A DNA stretch of 64,000 nucleotides from Nautilus pompilius (taxonomy: Eukaryota; Mollusca; Cephalopoda; Nautilida; Nautilidae), in NCBI GenBank assembly GCA_018389105.1, contig JACATO010000132.1:558001-622000 (forward strand). Reading direction: 5' to 3'. A program made the position numbers and the translations under genes. Below the pieces are notes generated by a model. It saw only the letters and a program-made list of their open reading frames with translations. It was not told the origin of the DNA and ran no database searches. Within the stretch, counting starts at the first letter, position 1. Every line of letters begins with the position of its first letter. Positions 26,185 to 37,586 of this stretch are shown in pieces.

Positions 26185-26845
26185 AATACTAATAAAATGC
26201 ATAATACTCGTGTCAGAGAATTTCTAATAAAGAGCATTATAAATGTCAGAGAATTACTAATAAAGTGCATTATACTTGTGTCAGAGCTTACTAATGAAGT
26301 GCATTATATTCATGTCAGAGAATTACTAATGAAGTGCATTATATTCATGTCAGAGAATTACTAATGAAGTGCATTATATTCATGTCAGAGACTTAAAAAT
26401 GAAGTGCATTATATTCATGTCAGAGAATTACTAATAAAGTGCATTATACTTGTGTCAGAGACTTACTAATGAAGTGCATTATATTCATGTCAGAGAATTA
26501 CTAATAAAGTGCATTATACTTGTGTCAGAGACTTACTAATGAAGTGCATTATATTCATGTCAGAGAATTACTAATAAAGTGCATTATACTCGTGTCAGAG
26601 AATTACTAATAAAATGCATTTACTCATGTCAAAGAATTGCTAATAAAGTGCATTATACTCAAGTCAGAGAATTGCTAATAAAGTGCATTATACTTGTGTC
26701 AGAGAATTACTAATAAAGTGCATAATACTCCTGTCAGAGAATTACTAATAAAGTGCATTATACTCATGTCAGAGAATTGCTAATAAAGTGCATTATACTC
26801 ATGTCAGAGAATTGCTAATAAAGTGCATAATACTCATGTTAGCCT
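26185..26845 (+). repeat. 35-bp minisatellite, about 19 copies
   Basis: Tandem array with consensus GTCAGAGAATTACTAATAAA followed by GTGCATTATACTCAT (35 bp). GTCAGAG (once GTCAAAG) recurs every 35 bp at about 26314, 26349, 26384 and so on to 26803. Two versions, ...AATGAAGTGCATTATATTCAT and ...AATAAAGTGCATTATACTTGT, alternate in the middle of the array, giving a 70-bp period. Edge copies are more diverged. There is no unrelated spacer sequence and no coding frame. Confidence 0.95.
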
Positions 26846-27760
26846 CTGTTTATTTGAAAACAAGTCTTCATTTAGGAGAAAGTTAAAGTTGGAAAATCTG
26901 TAAAAGTTGATAAAAATGTGCTTTCTGAAGTACATTCCATGTGCAATAAAAATAATGCTTGAATATTTGATTAATGATAGAAACTGGTCATGAACTTGCT
27001 ATCAATAATTGAATATTTATATTCGTGTTGAATAGTTCAGCAGGAATAACTAATCAAATAAACTATAATGATTCTTCTTAATTTATTCATAACTAGTTGA
27101 TAAATATTTAATAGATTCTTGTAATAATTCTCAAACTGGTGGAAAGATTACAGAAGATGCATTCTCAAGATCATTATCGAATGCACTTGGGAAAAAGAAT
27201 CTACAAATGCTGACCTCTGTAATTACCATCATTCAACCATTAGAAGACTTGAATAGCTAAATATGTATGTACATAACTGGTCCTGAATATATTTCAAAAC
27301 GTCCATCAACAGTCTGTCAAAATATTTTCAAATACTAATTTGACCAGTTTCTTCTCGCCTAAGGTGAGTGGTGTTATGGAATTATTTCCAAAATCATTGT
27401 TCAAATAAAATCAAAATAATAAGCTTATTATGACAATTATGAAAGTTAGAGAAAACTGAACAAAAGAAAATCATGAGATAGCATATGAAAATAATGGAAT
27501 CAATCAATATTATTTGTACAGTGTGAGCCCTGACTTTTCCACTTCTATATACTAACTGTGATCTCTGAAGATTCATTGGACTATATTCATCAACAGAACT
27601 GGAATGACAGTGTCCCTACTATGGGTGTCATTAAGATGTTTTCCAAGAGGGAGGCATTTCAAAGCTCTGCCAGTGCTTGTATTTTCCTATATTGCTGCTC
27701 TCTCCCAAGCATTTGACCCTTTGGCCTCTGGCCAGGTGCAGTCGGAGTTGTTATTTCTTC

Positions 27761-27798
27761 CCTGATTCACCATGTTCATTGGTGTGTGGTGAATCAGG
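27761..27798. repeat. 12-bp perfect inverted repeat (hairpin)
   Basis: CCTGATTCACCA at 27761-27772 is repeated as its exact reverse complement at 27787-27798, with a 14-nt loop. It lies in a less AT-rich patch (27640-27930) that I could not assign to an element. Confidence 0.85.
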
Positions 27799-28061
27799 TA
27801 AAACAATAATACCATTATTACATTATCACTATCAACTTTCAAGGTGGGGGCAGAGTTACTCCCTCCCTATCATCATTTCTGGGCTCAAAAGCATTACCAA
27901 GGACATTGCATTTTTTCTTAAAAAAGTATGTTAACATCACTGGAATTATCACAAAGCTGCTACAAATTGTTCAGGCTTCTTAAAAATGATCATAAGCAAA
28001 TCTCATGAGGTCATCCTCACTTGACCCCTAATCAGCAAATACTTCTATTTATGCTCTAAAC

Positions 28062-30310
28062 CAGGGGTCGGCAACCTTTTTGCCTCTGCAGGCCAGATGG
28101 CATATTAATGAGTGGATGGTGGGCCAGATAAATGCCATAAACAAACTTGAAATATGGGAATTATCCATTTCAAATACATCTAGTTATATTTGGCATGAAA
28201 TCAATGAATAACGCATGCTAGAAAATCATTTTTGCTTAACCAAGGATGCCAATTAGTAATCAAAGAACTCAGTTTAGTCGCAATTTATTTCAATCAAGGA
28301 ATCTTTTGAAACTATTAAAAATGCAGAATCTTTAAAGCATAAAAAGTATAAACATGATGCATTGAATGGTGGTAAATTAAGTAAAATAAAAAAAACTTAC
28401 CTAATTTTAAAGCAAAGAGTCGATGAATCAGTGTGAAACTTGATGCTGTTTGTTGCTTGAAAGCTCCTCAATATTGGGTGACAGACCTGTTGATGCCAAT
28501 AGGTCCCCATATTCTGCCTCCGTATCCAACAAAAATTGCTGAAACTGGTGATGATTCAATCCACGAGATAGAATTAGATTTACTGACTTCACAACAATGT
28601 CCATAACATTCTTTAATTTCAAAGACTTAGCACATAATGCCTCTTGATGGATAATGCAATGAATTTTAACCAGTTTCTGTGTTATTCCATTTGTCCTTGC
28701 CAGCAATGCGATGATGCCTTTTTTCTGTCCCACCGCTGCTGGTGCCCCATCAGTTGTGGTGCCAATTAGCTTTGACACATCAAGTTTTATTTATGACATT
28801 TTAAACAAAGCTTCAAAAATGTCTGCTCCAGTAACCATCTCCTTCATAAGAACTAATTGAATAAACTCTTCCAAAATTTGAAAATTTAACATCACCCCTC
28901 GCACAAACACTGCAAGTCGAGAAGTGTCTCTCAAGTCTGTGCTCTTGTCAAGTGCAATTGAAAAAAATTTCAATTTGTTGCAAGCATCCCTTAAACAACT
29001 TTTAACATCTGCTGACATTTCTTCAACTCGTCATGTGATCGTTCTTGCAGACAGGCTGATAGATGCAAATAAAGATTTCTTTTCAGGACAAACAATATCC
29101 ACCACTGCCAGTAAACATTCTGTGACAAACTCTCCATTTGTAAAAGGCTTCATCTTTTCTGCAATACGTTTTGAGACTACATAGCTGGCACAGATATTTC
29201 CTTTATTTTCACTGCTTATCTTGGCAAAAAAATGATGTTTGTTTTCCAAAATCAGCCTTCAGTCGATCAACTCCATCTTTCCTCGCTTCTTGCCCAGTAA
29301 ACTTCTTAAAATTTCCACTAGGGAGGGTCCCGTAATGTTACCTGATATTTGCCACCTTTCTAGGCAAATGAGACAAACTGGTTTCCCAGTGAGTGCTCGA
29401 TGAAGAAGTAATCGAGTGTCCACGTGTCTTGGAAATTTTGTCAGTCTACCTTCCTGCGTTTTGCATTCATTGCCAAGGGAATTTTTTCTTCGATTTTATT
29501 TTGAAACGCAAGTTATTCAACAAGTATCGTAGCACATGTAAATATCTGGCTCACCTGATATTCTGTTGTTGCAAGAGATGTCAAGAAGTCATGTGATATA
29601 CCTACTAGTGCATGGACTGTTGCCCTAGCATGCCTTTTAACCACCAAATCTGAGGAAGCATTACTCCGCAGCAGACGTAGAAAAGGGGTAATTAGTCCGA
29701 AATATTCCTTGCAAATCATTTGCCTACACTGTTTCTGATCACAAATTTGAACAATCTCACATGGAAATGTGCACACACGCAGAGAGTATCTAATACATAT
29801 TAATAAGGTAGCTTGCTTTCGCATTATTTGTATATACAGAGGAAGCTATTTATTATAATCATGGATGATGTTATCAAATGGTTATTGTTATCAAAATCAG
29901 TTGGTCCCAAACACTTTATTTAAAATGATTTAAAAATTAGCCGCTTGCCATAATCAATGTTCTGGGTATTGTTACCAGAACCTTCAGGTTATAGCCAGCC
30001 ACTCGCCCACGAAGGCTTGTCCCTTACGGTGGGCACTCCTCCTGCTTGTGTCACAGGCCTCTGCAGTAACTCACACTTGTATCACCGGCTCCCCCGACAA
30101 CTTCCTGTTGCTCCGCCACCCTGATAGAAACACGGACAATACATGCTGGCGACAGGAGACGGAACTCGAACTGTTACTGCAGTAGGACTGACGCAATCGA
30201 GCCGCACCCCCATTGGCTAATGCCAACGTTCGCAGGCCAGATAAGCATAGTATAACAATATTTGCTCGCGGGCCAGATCCAGCCCACGGGCCGCAGGTTG
30301 CCAACCCCTA
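28062..30310 (-). mobile_element. hAT transposon with 8-bp target duplication
   Basis: The element begins CAGGGGTCGGCAACC and ends GGTTGCCAACCCCTA, so the termini are inverted repeats with two differences. CTCTAAAC stands immediately outside both ends (28054-28061 and 30311-30318), the 8-bp duplication expected for hAT. Length is 2249 bp. Both subterminal regions hold GGCCAGAT motifs. The end near 30.0-30.3 kb is markedly GC-rich and is the upstream end relative to the minus-strand transposase, so it is likely its promoter or 5' leader. Confidence 0.93.
28428..29345 (-). pseudogene. hAT transposase (GTF2IRD2/ZBED5-like), frameshifted and C-truncated
   Basis: Read on the minus strand. The frame starts near 29340 with FKKFTGQEARKDGVDRLKAD after the BED-finger region. 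After a shift come FTNGEFVTECLLAVVDIVCP and KKSLFASISLSARTITRR (29180-29040). Then SADVKSCLRDACNKLKFFSI and ALDKSTDLRDTSRLAVFVRG follow, with the family's D-E/K-STD signature. After another break come IGTTTDGAPAAVGQKKG, HCIIHQEALCAK and LNHHQFQQFLLDTEAEYGD (28760-28480). This is the RNase-H-like catalytic core of hAT proteins. The last third, with the LQGK and dimerisation blocks, is missing before the 28.06-kb terminus, so the copy is internally deleted as well as frameshifted. Confidence 0.85.
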
Positions 30311-30621
30311 CTCTAAACTGTCAACAATTGTAGCCACATTCTTATAAAAAACAAACAAACATTAGCATCAAGATATTCATAAACATAAATTGGAACAACC
30401 ATTTGAATTCAAAGGAAGTTGGCTGCTTCCATGAAAGGTATGAAAATCTTTTAACCAATCAGAAATGTCATCAGTTTTTGAATAGGGGAACTATTTTTCA
30501 ACTGGAGTCAAGACGTGTCTCTTAAATGTTAACTTTGTAGTGTACACTAAACAGAGAACAAAACTTAATAAAATCAATATATAAGATAAAGGCACATTTT
30601 CACTAGTGTAAAGGTAAATAC

Positions 30622-30738
30622 TTTTCATCTTGTATCTTCATTTTCTCCAGATGTTGAAGTTCCACTCGTTTCATCTCTTGGTCTATAGCTTCCTGTAGTT
30701 CTTTGCTCCCTAATTTATAGTGCCCTTTCAGCTCCTCT
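30622..30738 (-). CDS. LRRCC1: LRRCC1 exon, coiled coil
   Basis: Exon of 117 bp. It has acceptor tttaatttcag and donor GTATTT. One base completes the lysine split with the exon at 43.9 kb, followed by 38 codons and two bases of the next lysine. The peptide starts EELKGHYKLGSKELQEAID and continues QEMKRVELQHLEKMKIQDE. It matches the KELE...F-DAL-KEI-KE-KKHE stretch of vertebrate LRRCC1. Phase agrees with both neighbours, which argues that no exon is missing on either side. Confidence 0.88.
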
Positions 30739-33700
30739 CTGAAATTAAATAAACCAAATGTAAGAGGTCATGACATTTTAAAATAATATCATCTGGGATA
30801 TGTATTGATTGTTCTACATTTTAACTGGTGTAAAGGTAAATCATTTTTATATTATATCATCTTTTGCATTAGATGTTGATATTTATCTCTTAGTCAACAA
30901 TGTTCTACTCAGCGTCCCGTGAACAACCCAGTGGTAAATCCACTGTAATACTTACAAAAATGTGATTATTTATGGTAACAATGAAAATTCCATTACTAAA
31001 AATTTACTGTGCTATGGTATATAATAACTACAGAAAATTGTTGTATTTCTTTTTGACAAATTATAGTGGGCAGTGCCATAAATCTATGATTATTCTTTTA
31101 ACATTTGTTTCTACAAGAAAATGTTGGTAGAACAGTGCTATCACAAAAGTCTACAGTATGATTTTGAAAATCTTAGTTCTAACCAAGTAGTAATCAGACT
31201 CTCAGTTTATAGCAGTTAACTGTAAATTTAAATGTAAGCCACCTAAATAAACAAAAAAAAATTATTTGTAATGTTTGCTGACAGAATAATTAGTAAATAT
31301 TCAATTCAAGATTCCACACAGGCAAAATACTGTTTGCCAAACATGCAAAAAATATTAGCAGTCTTTTTATTATAAATCTTTTTTAGTTAATAACAGAAAA
31401 TATTCTTTTTCACTTTCACAATGGTTTTAATACAAAGGCTGCTGTCAAATAAGACAAGAACAACCTCATTTTGTGTTACATACTTAATTTTGCTAAGTAG
31501 ATCAGAACAAATGATTTGCTTTGAACATGAAGCTGAAGGTTCTCGAACATATACAGATCAAATAATCATAAATTTTTTTTTAAAAAATCCCACTACAAAG
31601 TGTAATTATTTTGCTAAATCAAAACAATTAGTGAATGGGTATTGTTGTGCTAAGCTGGAGGTTCTAGAGCACACTGACCAAAGCACGAAAATATCTCTAT
31701 ATTTTATTAAATACACCATACCTTGGCCATCATATTGTAGCCAAATGTATGTGTGTACAGTAAAAACCTACAAAAATATATTTTTTCCCCATCAAAAGAT
31801 AGGTGATATTTCTTTAAATCAAGATGCTGCCAAACATTTATGGTCACATCATTTGAAGCATGCTCACAGTATTGTTGCAAAATATTTCACAGGGAAAATT
31901 ATTTTGAAAAAGGATTTGCAATATTCTGTATAAAACTATTTTAATTAGATATTTGCTGCTACTATATTAAAGTTTAACAACTACTTTTAACTTAACAAAA
32001 ATGAAAAATCTTGATAAGCAACAAATTGAATTTATTTCTTATTTATTTTCAAATGACATAATCTTGTTGCTTACCATGATTTTACACAAAACATTGTCTT
32101 ATCTTTGTGTTGCAATGTGATCATTCATAAGATCATCATACTAAACATCTTACACAACGTAATAAGTTCCTGTGGACATGACATGGAACTATAGTGATAA
32201 CTTGAAACATTGGTTTTATTAAATATTATCATAAACAATAAATCAGGAACAAAACAAATACTCAAACACGACATTAATCATGGTGAAAATTCAATGCTCA
32301 ATCTACCTAGTAATGAACAGTAGGAAGCCCTCAAGAAGAACCAATGTTGAATTGTCAGCAGAAGTTCACAGGTTTGAAGTGGGCAATACTGAATAAATAA
32401 TCTAAGAACATTGAGATGCCTGACCAGGTGTTGAATATTATCCTCACCACAAAAATTGAGAATAAATGAAATTAAGCCATTTGAACCAAAGAAACTTTAT
32501 CAAGATTATCCTCACGTAAACCAGTGGAAAGTTTAAGTTTAATAAACTAGTGATATAAACCTGAAACATAGTTGTAGTACCATCATTAAAATTACATAAA
32601 TACTTTATGAATTGAAATTACCAATGCATATAAGTGTAACAATACATCAGAGATTACCATCTTGTTTTTTTTTGTCATTTAAAATTGGAATTAGTGTGTG
32701 GTGATATAATACTAGTGTAGCTATACAGCCCACCTCAGGTGCAGAAGAGCTGCAATGTCATTCAAACATGTCTGAAAGTTTGCAGCTTACATTTACTGAA
32801 ATTCTTTTGACATGATGCAGTTAAGTTATTATTATTATTATATTTAAAAAAATTATTATGGGGTAAATTCTTTCAGATTAATAGCATTCCTTTTTTAAAT
32901 TAAGAAGCATTAATGTGATATCTGTGTAATTTTTTCCCATAAAATACAAAATACAGAAATTCATAACCTTTAATGATACCAATGAGCAGTGAATGGCCAT
33001 GTATGTAGTACACTGGCCCTGTCTGGATCCTGGATCCAAGTCAATTTGATAACCTCTCACAACATGGTTTCTTCTCGTACTTCTGTACCAGTACATTTGC
33101 ACCGGATTCCTCTGGGCTCTCCAATTTCTCCTAACAGCTAAACATAGTAAGGATTTTCAGGTTACTTGTGATGGGGTTTTATAGGTCACTCCTGACCAGC
33201 TTGCACCTTCTCAAGAGGCCCCCCCCCCCAAAATGTACCAAGCTGATGCCCCGCATCTCCCTCTTCCAGCTTACTTGTGAGATGTCCTCCAGCATGGTGT
33301 CTGAACAGAAGTTCACATAGAAAGAAATGACATAAATCATTTTAAGATACTAGAGTGGTATAAAAAATTTTATGCCTTTCAAAGGTTGCCATTGCCAAAA
33401 GATTAAAAAAGAAAACTATAAAAAATATATTACAAATCTTTTTTTTTTTTTGTGGTTAAGGATGAAATCAATGCAATTGTTCAAAATGGCCAAATCAAAC
33501 TAAGCTGTCATGACAACAGATCTTTCTTGTTTATTTGGCATTCTAATTTGCATTGGCACATAAGGCAGAATACTAACAACAGAGCAAAGAATTTAATAGA
33601 TTGTTCATTTTCATTGAGCTTTTTCCCTGGAAAGATCTATTTAAGTGATGAATGAATGACCAGGTGTGCTCAAATTTATTAAGACTAGTTGATATTAGGT

Positions 33701-34211
33701 CACAAATAAACACCTACTGGTCCAAGGCTGATTGTGATATATATTGAAATGACATAAATCCTTATGGTAAATTTCATTATCACCACCTTTAATTTATGTA
33801 TTAGTGTTGAAAACAACAAAACAAATCAACTGAAGCAACAAAAAAAAATGCTCTTTGTGAAAACACAACTAGACTCGTATTCATAAAATTTATTAGTAAC
33901 AATTTCTGTTTTTGTAAATTTCTTAAATAAAAATCTTTCCAAACTCACTGATACAAAGCTTGTCCCATAGCTCTCAATGACAACCTCACCCCAATGGTGG
34001 ACAATGAAAAAAAATAGCCCCAGTCTAAGGTTTAGGGTTACGAACAGTATTTGATGTGTGTGTGTGGCCAGCACTACTAGAACTCTTTATTTCTAGAAGT
34101 GGGAGGAGCCCAGAACCCAGTGTGACCAGCCCATGAAGAAAAGAAAGCATGCATGCATGCCAGGAAGGTATGTCAAACCAAGTTGGCACTCAATGGGATA
34201 TGTCAGCTTTA

Positions 34212-35292
34212 GGGCTGTTCAAAAATTATGTAACACTTTGGGATTTGTTTGTCAAAACTAGATTTCTCATGTCATTTTTGAGAATGAAGTATTTAAAAGC
34301 ATTCTGCTGTGCAACAACAATACAACAAAAGACTTGTGATTAGCTGTGAGATTGACTAATATAAACACCTAAGTTAAGCATAAAATATGAATTTGTTCTT
34401 GTGTTTCATTTCACCATTTTCCTGAGTGTATATTAAATGTGTGCTTTGGAAAATTAAATTCCTGATTTTCAAATTAGCAAAGTACAATGTTTTTTTTTTT
34501 TTTTTGTTAGCACATTTTTCTGCTTAAACTAAAAAATCTAGATCTGTATTTAAAAAGATATATCACACATGTTGAATAAACCTTGAATGAATTTAAGATT
34601 TTTAGATCATCCTATATAGCACAGAAACGGATTTTTGATTGAAGAAGTCTGTGAAATGGGGAACATAAACTAATATATATTAATGAATTGGAAACAGAGA
34701 CAGTTCCTAACAGACAAAACTTTATTCAGTTAAAATTAAAATAAAAGAAATGTAGTTGCTGGGGGTTATGTTTGTAAAACAACAATTTAATTTGAGTATT
34801 TAGATTTGTTCTTCCCAGTGTGGGTCTCCAGATTCAGGTGGAAGTAGTGGAGTAGCTGTGCTGATGAATTGGATTGGAATTTCTGGATGGGCTTTTCCAT
34901 AACCTTCTATGAGTACTTTAAAGAGCTTTTCTCTATCAACCTGTCCACGGCTCATGAAGTGATTAAACTAAATATTGATTACGATACCATATTGTTATGA
35001 AATGAAGTTATTATTCTTATATCTATAACGTATTTTTATAGTTGTGAGCAACTCTATGGTATTGCATGCAATTGAATAGATTTTTTATTAATTAAATAAG
35101 TTCAGCTGCTGTGGTTTTAATACAGTGGTAGTATCCTAGAGTTTATAATCAATTTATTAAAGAATGAATATTGAAGGGGGAGTACCTACAAGCATTACAT
35201 AATATCTTAAGGGTTGGTCTGTGCATCGTTACAGAGGGTGGGTGGTTGTCAGATTTCAGCAAAAATAGCGTTATGTAATTTATGAACAGCCC
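34212..35292. mobile_element. DNA transposon with long inverted repeats and TTA duplication
   Basis: The left end reads GGGCTGTTCAAAAATTATGT and then AACAC. The right end, reverse complemented, reads GGGGCTGTTCATAAATTACA and then TAACGC. The homology runs for about 25 bp and fades further in. TTA stands outside both ends (34209-34211 and 35293-35295), the length and kind of target site used by PIF/Harbinger-like elements. The GGGCTGTTCATAAATTACGTAACG type of terminus is widespread in invertebrates. I cannot name the family with certainty. Inside lies an open 55-codon minus-strand exon-like frame (34800-34967). Confidence 0.7.
34800..34967 (-). CDS. Exon-like terminal coding frame, unknown protein
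   Basis: After an acceptor-like atcaatatttag, an uninterrupted 55-codon frame runs to a TAA. It begins FNHFMSRGQVDREKLFKVL, continues EGYGKAHPEIPIQFIST and ends LPPESGDPHWEEQI. The composition (Pro, Trp, His, balanced charges) is protein-like and unlike the surrounding AT-rich translations, and there is no stop or shift. It enters in phase 0, matching a GT donor of the frame at 35885-36038. I do not recognise the family. It could be the last exon of the transposon's own gene or of a nested host gene. Confidence 0.4.
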   Translation of the reverse strand, partial: FNHFMSRGQVDREKLFKVLIEGYGKAHPEIPIQFISTATPLLPPESGDPHWEEQI

Positions 35293-35884
35293 CTTAGCAA
35301 AAATCTGCACTGACCTTATTATGTAGTAAGATGTCAACAATACTGTTAATAAGTTGAAGTCTGTTTATACTTGGCACTATTTGAATATACACAGCTTTAC
35401 TGACATAGGTAAAAAAAAAAAGAGAGACTGCTTTGTAGTTACTTAATAACATAGGTATACATAAAATTTCTAAATGGTCTGTTTCCATGGCAATCTTAGT
35501 CTTTACAAAAGTTGAACATCTTAACTTTGACAGAAAAAATCTGTGTTGTGCCCTTGTAGTTACTTTGTAAAAGGAAAAGGAGTACAAATTGATATGTAAT
35601 CCCATTTTTTGAAATAAATATCCTGTTTCTTTAATAAGCAAATGGTCAATCAAAAAAATAAAAAAAACAAATTATTCTGATTATTATGGAATCAATCCCA
35701 GAAATTTTATGCATGGAAAAGAATATTAAAAAAAAAATTTTTTTTTTTATTTCAGAAATTCGATGGAAATAAAAAGCTCAAAATTCAGATATTAAGTTAT
35801 TCTGATTAAAATGCCTACTAATGTTTATTTTTCACATAAATTGATGGTAGATCCATTTCATGAAGTAGGCTCAAAACACTGTAC

Positions 35885-36038
35885 AAATCTAAACGCTTGG
35901 AAGCCTGTATAACTGTGATTGAGTATGTCACAGCTTAACCCACAGTTTGGTTCCGTGTCACTTTCTACATCATCCAAAGAATGCTTGTTTCCAGTAAAGA
36001 GTTGTGACAGATACAATTCAATAGAGTATATGCACCAG
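35885..36038 (-). CDS. Exon-like coding frame, unknown protein
   Basis: A good acceptor (atttcttttcag) is followed by one base and 51 open codons, beginning WCIYSIELYLSQLFTGNKHS and later SDTEPNCGLSCDILNHSY and TGFQAFRF. A GTACAG donor then gives exit phase 0, fitting the frame at 34800-34967. If unspliced it stops at 35858. The residue mix is protein-like, but no domain is recognised. It does not fit the flanking LRRCC1 exons, which already join each other. Confidence 0.35.
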
Positions 36039-37511
36039 CTGAAAAGAAATTGACATCTCTCTACATAACCAAATTATTATTGCATATACAAAAAATATTG
36101 CAGCATTTCATGCTTCCAAACATATCTGTATAACTAATGGGTGTCTAGAAAGGTAATTATCATTATTAATCTAATAAGTATACAAATATTTCTCTTGGTA
36201 AAATATTTTAGTTTAAAAAGAGTCTGTCTACTAGCATTAAAAGGAGTTCTTCATTATTTTTTTCAGAATAGTTGTTTTCCCAAGAGCTTTGCTTAGATTT
36301 TCTAGTAAGGAACTGGTTATAATAATTTTGCAGAAATATATATCAATATCTTTGAGCACCCATCCTAATGAAGATCTGCTATTTATTGTGGATCACAGTC
36401 AAGGGAAAATAGACTATTCTTTGAGGTAGAGACGATAACTTTGTTCATAGCTGAGATGGTGCTGTCTTTTGGTATTCATTTTCTGGGTGCTTAAGGCAGC
36501 ACTTCTAAACTCTGAGAAGTTGGTAGCTGCCTGTTAATATTTAATTTTGCTAAATCCTCCTCCTGACCTATTTTTTTTGTCAAAAGATTGTTTCTTTAAC
36601 ATCTTTTTATAAGAAATCAAATCCTTAAATTTGTTTATCTCTTTTCTCATTTATTTCATAAAAAGCCATTTAAAATAAGAAAAAAATTCTTTGGCATTTT
36701 CTAACAATATAAGCAGAGCTTCCCGTGTGTAAAACTTTCTAGAGAATCATTAGGTGGGATAACTCTGAGGAATATCTTCCAGTATGTCTACCAAATGATT
36801 TGTCCACAACTACAAACTCATAGTTTGATTACCAACATTTTTCTGTAAAATATTTAGATTCACTAAAATCAGATCTCCAATAACCAACTTATCCAAAATA
36901 TGTTTGAGATCAGATAATGCAAAAGGAGAATAAGGTTTGAATTACTTCTATCTGATGGTTTGTCTGAGAAGTTTGTGATGGTTCTAAAGAATATAAAATG
37001 TATCAATATAAAATGATTCAGGGTTTATTGATTTGTGTCACACATGGGATCATCAGAAATAAGGAAAAATTAAAATTTGTAATTAATTAATAGTGGATCA
37101 GGAAAATTATTTGGATCTTAGAAGTATTTTTTACCCACATTTCTTGTTGACTCTCCTATTATTTTGCAAACATTTTGTGGGTCTACATTTTCACTCTTTA
37201 ATGCATTGCAAAAATATTCATTATCTGTCATTTGCTAAACTGATTAGCGAACCCAGTTTTTATTATTTGGTGTTCAGGTTGTTTAAAAAAATGTATATAA
37301 TTCAGAATACAAAAAACCCTGCATGTAGAGTGGTTTGGCAACATCAAGTTTCTCCCATACAGTAATCATTCCATGAATGTTTACAGGTAAAGAGAAAATT
37401 TTGATTTTTAACTCTTTTTATTTACATAATAAACTTTAAATTTGCTCTTTTGTAAAAGAAAGGAAATGGTTAAGTTTTAACTCCACTTAATGTGTTAAGT
37501 TTCATGCTCAC

Positions 37512-37586
37512 TCTCACATCCCGCTGTAAACTTAAAGCCATCAGAAGAAACTCTTGATAATCTCTATCTGAACCATTTTCACCATC
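37512..37586 (-). CDS. Exon-like coding frame, unknown protein
   Basis: It has acceptor tttcttcag, 25 codons in phase 0 at both ends and a GTGAGC donor. The peptide is DGENGSDRDYQEFLL followed by MALSLQRDVR, an acidic lead-in to a helix. Same strand as LRRCC1, but the surrounding LRRCC1 exons are joined by a codon split after two bases, so inserting a phase 0-0 exon would break the frame. Either it belongs to a nested gene together with the two frames downstream, or it is fortuitous. Confidence 0.35.

Larger units (their letters stand above)
12898..30621 (-). other. 17.7-kb intron rich in hAT relics
   Basis: Largest well-bounded intron. The flanking exons join through a single split codon, so no exon is needed within it. 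It contains a SINE copy (13.69 kb), a hAT relic (19.2-20.1 kb), a hAT C-terminal relic (25.3-25.7 kb), a 35-bp minisatellite (26.2-26.8 kb) and a bounded hAT element (28.06-30.31 kb). The stretches 13.75-19.1, 20.2-24.5 and 26.85-28.05 kb are AT-rich with no feature I can name. Confidence 0.75.

Noticed and set aside
26185-26845. CRISPR-like regular repeat array
   Set aside because: The 35-bp units abut directly with no unique spacers, and the genome is plainly eukaryotic. It is a minisatellite.
28924-29184. 86-codon plus-strand frame
   Set aside because: It is antisense to the minus-strand hAT transposase core, which carries clear family motifs.
37512-37586. Additional LRRCC1 exon
   Set aside because: The exons at 43.9 and 30.6 kb share a split lysine codon and join perfectly. 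A phase 0-0 exon here would shift the frame.
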